A DNA stretch of 64,000 nt, taken from contig CM060062.1 of assembly GCA_030533445.1 (NCBI GenBank), forward strand, positions 19,795,829 through 19,859,828, in the 5' to 3' direction. The number at the start of each line of letters is the position of its first letter. Within the stretch, counting starts at the first letter, position 1. The position numbers and the translations under genes are program-made. The DNA comes from Cyprinodon diabolis (Eukaryota > Chordata > Actinopteri > Cyprinodontiformes > Cyprinodontidae). Positions 57,958 to 64,000 of this stretch are shown here, piece after piece. The notes beneath the pieces were generated by a model. That model had not been told where the DNA came from. It searched no databases and saw nothing but the letters and a program-made list of their open reading frames with translations.

Positions 57958-60394
57958 TATTGGGAAACATGTACAGATTAATAACTGATAAGCCAATTTT
58001 TCTGTTCATATGACAACTTAGTGATTATTTTTTCAGCATTTCATTAATTTTCCTTGTTATATTTGTTAGAACTTAACCCTGTTGTAAAAATGTCAGGACT
58101 GTGCTTTTTGAATTCAATGTATATCATTATTAATACATGAATAGCTGATTTTTAGATACAGACATCTATTTCAAAAATAAAGGATTGCCTTTTTCCTTTG
58201 TCTAAATTAGATGCCCTGCTTACCTTACCTTTTGATCTTTCTGTATTTACACGTTTGTCATTTGTGAACTTAATTCTTTAGTTTCTTCAAAATTAAGTTG
58301 GTTTATTATGCAAGAAATGTTTTTCCAGAATTTGCCATAGGTTCGCACATCTATTTTCACATTTTTTTCTCCTGGCCTGAACTGTGAAGTGTACAACTTA
58401 TAACAGTCATAACAAATCCCACCTCAGCTGTTGATCACAGCAGCTTCTGCAACCTACATACCATGGATCTTAGGGCAGCTTTTCTGAGTAATTCTCTCCT
58501 CGTAGTTTAGGTGAGCATGACATAGAAGTTTGCCTGTATCTTTTTCTTGTTCAAATAATGGATCAACATGGATTTCCATAATGTTAAAGCATGGAATAAT
58601 AATTGAGGACCTAACCCTAATTCTTTACGACTTTGCCACAGTTTTTGTTCTTGTTACTTTTTATAAGACAGCCAAGGGGATCAAAAGCCATTTCATTTTC
58701 ACATTAAAATGAGCTGTTTCATATTTGCTAAAATGTTGTAGAAATATTTGATTGTTTACATTAGTGTTTGTTAACCAACTGTTCTTCAGTTCTCCCAGGA
58801 TGTGACTGTATTGTTGACTCAGAGCAAACAACAAACTAAACATAAGTTAGACACTTTACATGTCAGTCATGTTCCTTGCTTTTGTGATTCCCATAATTTG
58901 TAAATGTTATCCAATGAAACTCTGAGGTCTTTATCGAAAATGGTATCATTACTGAATGTCCATTTTTTGTTTTTTTGGAAATATACATAAAAAAACAAAA
59001 AAGACAAACATATAGTTTATCATTAGGATGGAATCTTTTTAGATGTATGTACCTTATTTCATGCATTTTAGCACTTCTTATTTTAATTATTGCAGAACAC
59101 GCCCAAAGTCTATTTCTGTACCTAATTATTTCTACTAGTAAATTATTTAATTTTCAATGAATAAAAAAGGTAACTGTTGTGTTTTTAAACAAAAAAATGA
59201 AAAATGCTCCTTCAAAGTTTCATAAATAAATACTGATTTTTAAAATCCCTTAACAACAATCATACATAAAAATGATATTGGCAAAAATAAACAATTGTTG
59301 GAACTCTAAAGGTGTTATTTTACCCTTCCCAATCAAGTTCTTATGGATGTATCATAACCTTCCAAATCATTATGCAAATGTGAACAGTTCACCTGATGTG
59401 AACATAACACCTGGACATTATCTGTGCCAACCATTAAGTGGAAAATGCTTTGAGAATCTATATTTTCTGCTTTTCTTTATTCTTCTCTCAAGTGGACAGC
59501 GTCTGTTGTGGCTCCATTTCCCTGTTGATACCAGAGAACCTCTGTCACAGGTTATGAAACAACATAAATCAAGTAAAGGCTAAATCATTATATCTGGAAC
59601 AAATATATGAAAGTCTGGGCTATTCTGCACCATCAAAACATGCGCTGATAAAGTAGAGTGATTTCCCTGACAGCAGGTGAAGAAAAATCCATTTTAAGAC
59701 AAACAAAGCAGTTTCAAGAGTAGTGACAACAGATTTCTCATATTGTTCTGTTCATTGCTCAGAAATAGTGACTGCTGGGGGATAGTCTGATTGAAATTAC
59801 AGAGCGAATAACGGCAACCGGTGCTGACCTCAGTCTGTCAGTTCACATTGAGGCTCTTGTCTTTCCAGAAATAATGTCATAAGACATAGATACGTCGCTC
59901 GCAAAATCTGCTTTTCCCTCATTCTAAAGCACAAATTAAACAATGTGCAAAAAAGGTTTGTTCAATAAAGCAAACAGCTTAAAATCATCACATTTCTGCT
60001 TCATTTCTAATTTCTAAGGTGTCAGACTGTTGCGTTATAAATAGCATGACTAGAAAGACTGTTTTTTTAGACTCAATTCACTGTTCTGAACCTAAAACAA
60101 AAACATCAGACTTCACTCAGAATCCCATTCCTGGATTTAATTTTTAACTAATAATTACTTTTCAAATATTAGGAAGAGTGAAATGAACCTATTATGGAAA
60201 TAAAACAGATGTAACAAGTGATTTTCATATAATTTCCTCTAAAAATATGTATTTGATTATTAACCAGAGATGATTTATAACAATGTGTTGATGTTAGCTA
60301 TAATTTTCTTTGCTTGATTGATTGACTTAATTGATCTCACAATGGAGAAATGTACTCGTTACATCGGCTCAAATAGTCAAAAAGAAGAAGAAGG
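57958..60394. other. No recognised feature
   Basis: AT-rich. The open frames (up to about 103 codons at 59272-59583) show no domain. Confidence 0.45.
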
Positions 60395-61049
60395 TGTCAT
60401 GTTCCTGGCGCTGATGGTTCGGTCTTTTCCTCTGCTCCTGCTCACCTGTCTAATTAGTCCAGCAGCTGATTAGCACCAATCATTTCCACCTGGTTCCTCT
60501 GCTATTTATGTTGTTTGCTTGCCTTCCATCAGTGCCGGGTTATTCGAGCAGTTTGGTCAGATTAACTCTAGAGTTCTGAATCTTGTTCTATTTTCCTAAT
60601 TGTGACCAGTTTCTGCCATGTGGATCCCGAGTTTTGCTTTGCCCCTGTCTGCTCTGTTAGTCTGATCTGTTTTTGACTGATTCCTGGATTCTACTAGCTT
60701 CTGAACTTGGAGCTGTCCTCTGCAGGTCTGCTTGGCGTCGGCTGGCACCTGCTCTGCCTTCTCTCTCTAGGAACTCTGGCGGCAGCGCCCGCCGCAAGCT
60801 GGGGGTTAACCTCCCGTTTGGATTCTACTCTTTCCTTCGGGATCAGACTGAACTTTGAATCAGGTCAGTGACTTTGCTCCTCGTCGTGATCAGCCCGACA
60901 ATCCAGTCACTGACCTGTTTTTCCTATCCAGAGATTTTGCCACAGCTGATGAGCAGCCCTGCATTCCTGTTTGTTTAAATAAATGCTTTGAACTTTCCCA
61001 CTGCCTGTCTCGCCTTGAATGCTGGGTCCAACATTCTGAGTTCATTACA
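60395..61049 (+). mobile_element. Solo LTR with exact GAAGG duplication (655 bp)
   Basis: The block begins TGTCATGTTCC and ends TTCATTACA. GAAGG flanks it on both sides (60390-60394 and 61050-61054). A donor-like CAGGTCAGT is at 60861-60869 and AATAAA at 60979-60984. Its first ~170 and last ~110 bases are related to the fragments at 7286 and 9200. No internal genes remain. The open frames at 60673-61064 lie within LTR sequence and are incidental. Confidence 0.85.
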
Positions 61050-61054
61050 GAAGG

Positions 61055-62790
61055 TGCTAAATGAAGAAAAGATGCATGGGAGTATATACAGTACATATAT
61101 CGTGTGTCTACATAAATATATATGACAGCTGAAGTCTTTTTTTTTTTTTTTTTAAGCAGGATTATTATACACGGTTACTGCACAGGGTATTTATTTGAAT
61201 GTTTTGAATGACCACTCATAAGACTTGATCCTTTTTTAAAAATAATTAATAAGATAAAGCCATTCATAACTGTTTCTTTTTAATTGTTGATAGATGTTAA
61301 GAGATTTTAAGATAATTGTTAAATGTACCTTTCTTTTATTAGGCCTAAGTACAGCACATACCAGATTTGACGGCCCTATCTACAGCAATGCAGTGCGATA
61401 GTATAGAAGGCCTGGCTGAAAGTATTTAATTATAAAATCATTAGAGACTTAAAACTTGACTTAAATAATAAAGGAAGATGCTTTCAATGCTTTTGGACTG
61501 TTAAAATCAAATCACACCTGTCTGTAGTTGTTGATTGGTGCAGTGTTGGTTTTGTACACCAAACTGCAGAACTACATTCGAAGAAATGCAGAACGATTAA
61601 AAAGCTTGCCTGGTAAGACTCTATCTCCCTGTGGAAAGCAGAAAAAATAATCAAGATCAGGGTGTAGCATTTAGTAAAATTTTCTTTTCAAAATAATATT
61701 TACAGAAAAACTTTTTAAAGAACTCCCAAGGTAACTCAAACATAAATTAATTAAATATGTAGGCGAGATATTAATGATTAAGGTGACTACACACTCCTAA
61801 ATGTTCTGCAGATCTTTGATGTGCCATTATTAGCTGGGTCTGCGTGAGAAGATTTAGAAGTACTAAATGTTCATTCAGTGAGCTAATCCAAATATTACTT
61901 TTTCCTTTTCAAATTTCTAAAGCTTAGCAGGGCATTCATTAATTCCTTCTGTAATTATCCCTCTACCACTGGCTCAAACACAAACAGATTCCCTTGAATC
62001 CTACTTCACATTATGAGTGGATTATGAGCCGGAGGCATATAAAAAGTTCTGACTGTTTAAATTTAATGAGCTTGCAGTCTGTCTGGGGTTGTTTTACAGC
62101 TAGTGATGATGAGAAACATTTGCATGATCAACTGACAAAGACGTTATCCAAGAAAGCTTGGTTTTCTGTAATGAATCTTTAGTATGCATTCAGTGCAAAG
62201 TGCTGACAAAGCTATTAATGCTATTTCTAACAACACAAAGAAATAACCAACTTCCAGAGGCACACATTTAATGATTTAATATTTCATGTATAACACTAAC
62301 ACTTGTGGCCCAGAATGACAGTGTTAAAAAAGTATCTTAATTATGAATGTACTGAGTCCTTTCTCATTCACCTGTTAACACAACAGCACCAAAATTGTCC
62401 TATTAAATTTTACAGGATATAATTTGCCACATTTTCCCATCTGCATTGAAACATTTATGGGTATATTTGGAGCAAGTTTAAAATCTGTTGAGACTATGCT
62501 TAAGTTCTGAGTTTAATCAAATAATTAGTCCTGAATACTAGCAAAATGAAAACATATGTTTATTCTAAACATGTAGATTTATATATCTTCAATCTATAAT
62601 AAATATTCCTGGGCCAGGGAGTGGGCTTAAAGTATCCAATCTCCCATCATGCTTACTGCTGGTCATGATTCTTTTATTTTAAATGAATTTGACTTCTGTA
62701 GGTTGTTATAATCAGTTTAAAGTTTGGCTTGACATATTACAACACCGGATAAAAGTATGTCCGTTTATACAGTTCATAGGTTAATTCCCT
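61055..62790. other. No recognised feature
   Basis: AT-rich, with a T-run at about 61137-61154. Nothing supported. Confidence 0.45.
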
Positions 62791-62794
62791 TTAA

Positions 62795-63477
62795 AGGTAT
62801 AGAAGACAATCTTCAATTTCCGGGTAGATCATCTAAATAAGTAGTCCTCCTAAATGTCATCATTCTGGTGATATGTTTATGTAAGGCCGCCCTACTTGCT
62901 AGCCCTGCTGACTATCTTTTTCTGCGCACTTTCAGGCGCACCACACATGTGTGGTGAGCTACGGTTTCAGACAGTCATTGAAGCTCACCTTTCTGACCGC
63001 AGTTCTTTGAAAATGCCCTAGGGTCGTAAGCGAAAAAGTGTTTACGAAGTGTATGAGAAGAAAAGAAAGGTCTCAGAAGAGGCAGATATATATTCCAGAA
63101 TGCTTTGTGTGGAAAGCTCTCCAAGAAAAGCATTATGGGATTTGCTGTCACAGCGGCCCACTGTCTCACAGGCTGTTGCTACCCGACAGCGGCAACTAAT
63201 AACAAAGATGGCGCAGGCACTGTGTGGTGGAGGAGGAGTTACGTTACCAACAGGAAGCAAAAACCGGTGATCATCTGTCTGAATGATCAGTTAACTGAGT
63301 TTTCTATAAAGTCCACTATATAGTCCCCGCTGTATGTGGACACACTAAGCTTGTATGAGCTATGAGAACAGCACATTTTAAACAGAGCGTGCACGAGGAG
63401 AAATGGGCTCATGCATGCTCTTGCACTTTTTTTTTTAATCCTCCAAAAATCCGTTAAAAAAATCCTCCACAATACCT
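62795..63477. mobile_element. TTAA-target MITE-like element (683 bp)
   Basis: AGGTAT at the left is inverted as ATACCT at the right. TTAA lies on both sides (62791-62794 and 63478-63481). The short inverted ends and TTAA suit a Kolobok- or piggyBac-like non-autonomous element. The interior is GC-richer than the flanks. It contains an open frame, part of 63049-63270, with a basic start (YEKKRKVSEEADIYS) that I cannot assign to a family. Confidence 0.65.
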
Positions 63478-63747
63478 TTAAGTCAAATTTTTGTTAGTTT
63501 AGCTTCAAACAGTAGTTGTTAAAGTGTTTGGTCTTTAAGATCAACTAGCTTTATTAAAGATGATTCCTGTCAGGAAAAAATCCCTCCCGAAATGTTGCTA
63601 AATATGAGAGGGTTATCTGGCTCTTAATAAATATCTCTAAGGATAAAGATGGAATTTGGGGGTTTTAGAAGTATGCTGCAATGCTATATAATTTTAAGTA
63701 AAACTGAAGTAATACATGAGAGAAACCAAGTAGCACTGAGCAGTGCA

Positions 63748-64000
63748 AATTACTTTAAGCAATTCATTTGCAACTAACTTATTACTAAAGTAAAATTTAT
63801 CATTAATCTGTTTGCCAAATTTGCCTTTCAACACTAATCTGCTTTAGCTCTGATAATGGATGATACTACTACCGCCATGTTTTAAGAGTTAAAATTACTT
63901 TTTTTTATGTACTTTATGTAATTCAGTGGCAAGTAACTTATTACAAAAGTAGAAATTATTAATAACCTGTTTGCCAAATTAGCTTTTTAACATGGAGCTT
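63748..64000. repeat. Degenerate direct repeat, ~159-base period, runs off the window
   Basis: AACTTATTACTAAAGTAAAA to TGTTTGCCAAATTTGCCTTT (63776-63828) recurs as AACTTATTACAAAAGTAGAA to TGTTTGCCAAATTAGCTTTT (63935-63988). Two units are visible, and the second reaches the edge. Confidence 0.75.

Noticed and set aside
60673..61064. Open frames with proline/arginine-rich peptide
   Set aside because: They lie inside a solo LTR with an exact 5-bp duplication, so they are chance frames.

Overview
The window reads as non-coding, repeat-rich DNA from a ray-finned (teleost) fish. The evidence is the repeat set: at least nine Tc1/mariner (DD34E-type) copies or remnants, hAT and TTAA-target non-autonomous DNA elements, a Penelope-like element with a GIY-YIG endonuclease, CR1/L2-like LINE fragments, tRNA-derived SINEs and many solitary LTRs, all in AT-rich sequence with microsatellites. 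I found no convincing host exon, tRNA, rRNA, operon or CRISPR array. The only intact protein-coding genes I can support are two transposases.

Layout. 0-6.3 kb: mostly featureless AT-rich DNA. 6.3-7.0 kb: a minus-strand Penelope-like remnant. 7.3-9.3 kb: pieces of an LTR. 11.4-12.4 kb: an internally deleted Tc1. 13.9-17.2 kb: a nested locus in which an old Tc1 remnant carries a foldback MITE and a solo LTR, and the LTR is itself split by another DNA element. 18.35-19.96 kb: a full-length Tc1 with apparently identical 202-bp terminal repeats and an intact 334-residue transposase. 20.6-23.9 kb: a broken Tc1 followed by one hAT-type element inserted in another. 25.0-27.2 kb: a SINE, a solo LTR and a 922-bp foldback element with 399-bp arms. 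27.9-31.2 kb: a decayed Tc1, a GATA microsatellite and a second copy of the 20.6-kb Tc1 family, interrupted by a 614-bp element. 31.3-39.3 kb: sparse, with LINE fragments. 39.4-41.1 kb: LINE, DNA-element and LTR remnants. 41.46-42.70 kb: a second full-length Tc1 of another family with an intact 343-residue transposase on the minus strand. 44.9-48.2 kb: a Tc1 remnant, a SINE and LINE fragments. 48.27-52.16 kb: an unusual 3.9-kb composite structure built almost wholly of tandem arrays, bounded by the 10-bp inverted repeat GGGGGGCCAC/GTGGCCCCCC. 55.4-63.5 kb: a Tc1 remnant, two TTAA-target MITEs and two LTRs. The window ends in a degenerate direct repeat.

How the parts relate. The two intact transposases could act on their own terminal repeats and perhaps on related copies; neither is expected to serve the other family. 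The hAT, TTAA-target and 614-bp elements are non-autonomous here and would need enzymes supplied from elsewhere. At least three solo LTRs have exact 5-bp target duplications, so LTR-LTR recombination has removed internal retroelement genes repeatedly. The 48.3-52.2 kb structure is the best candidate for something undescribed.
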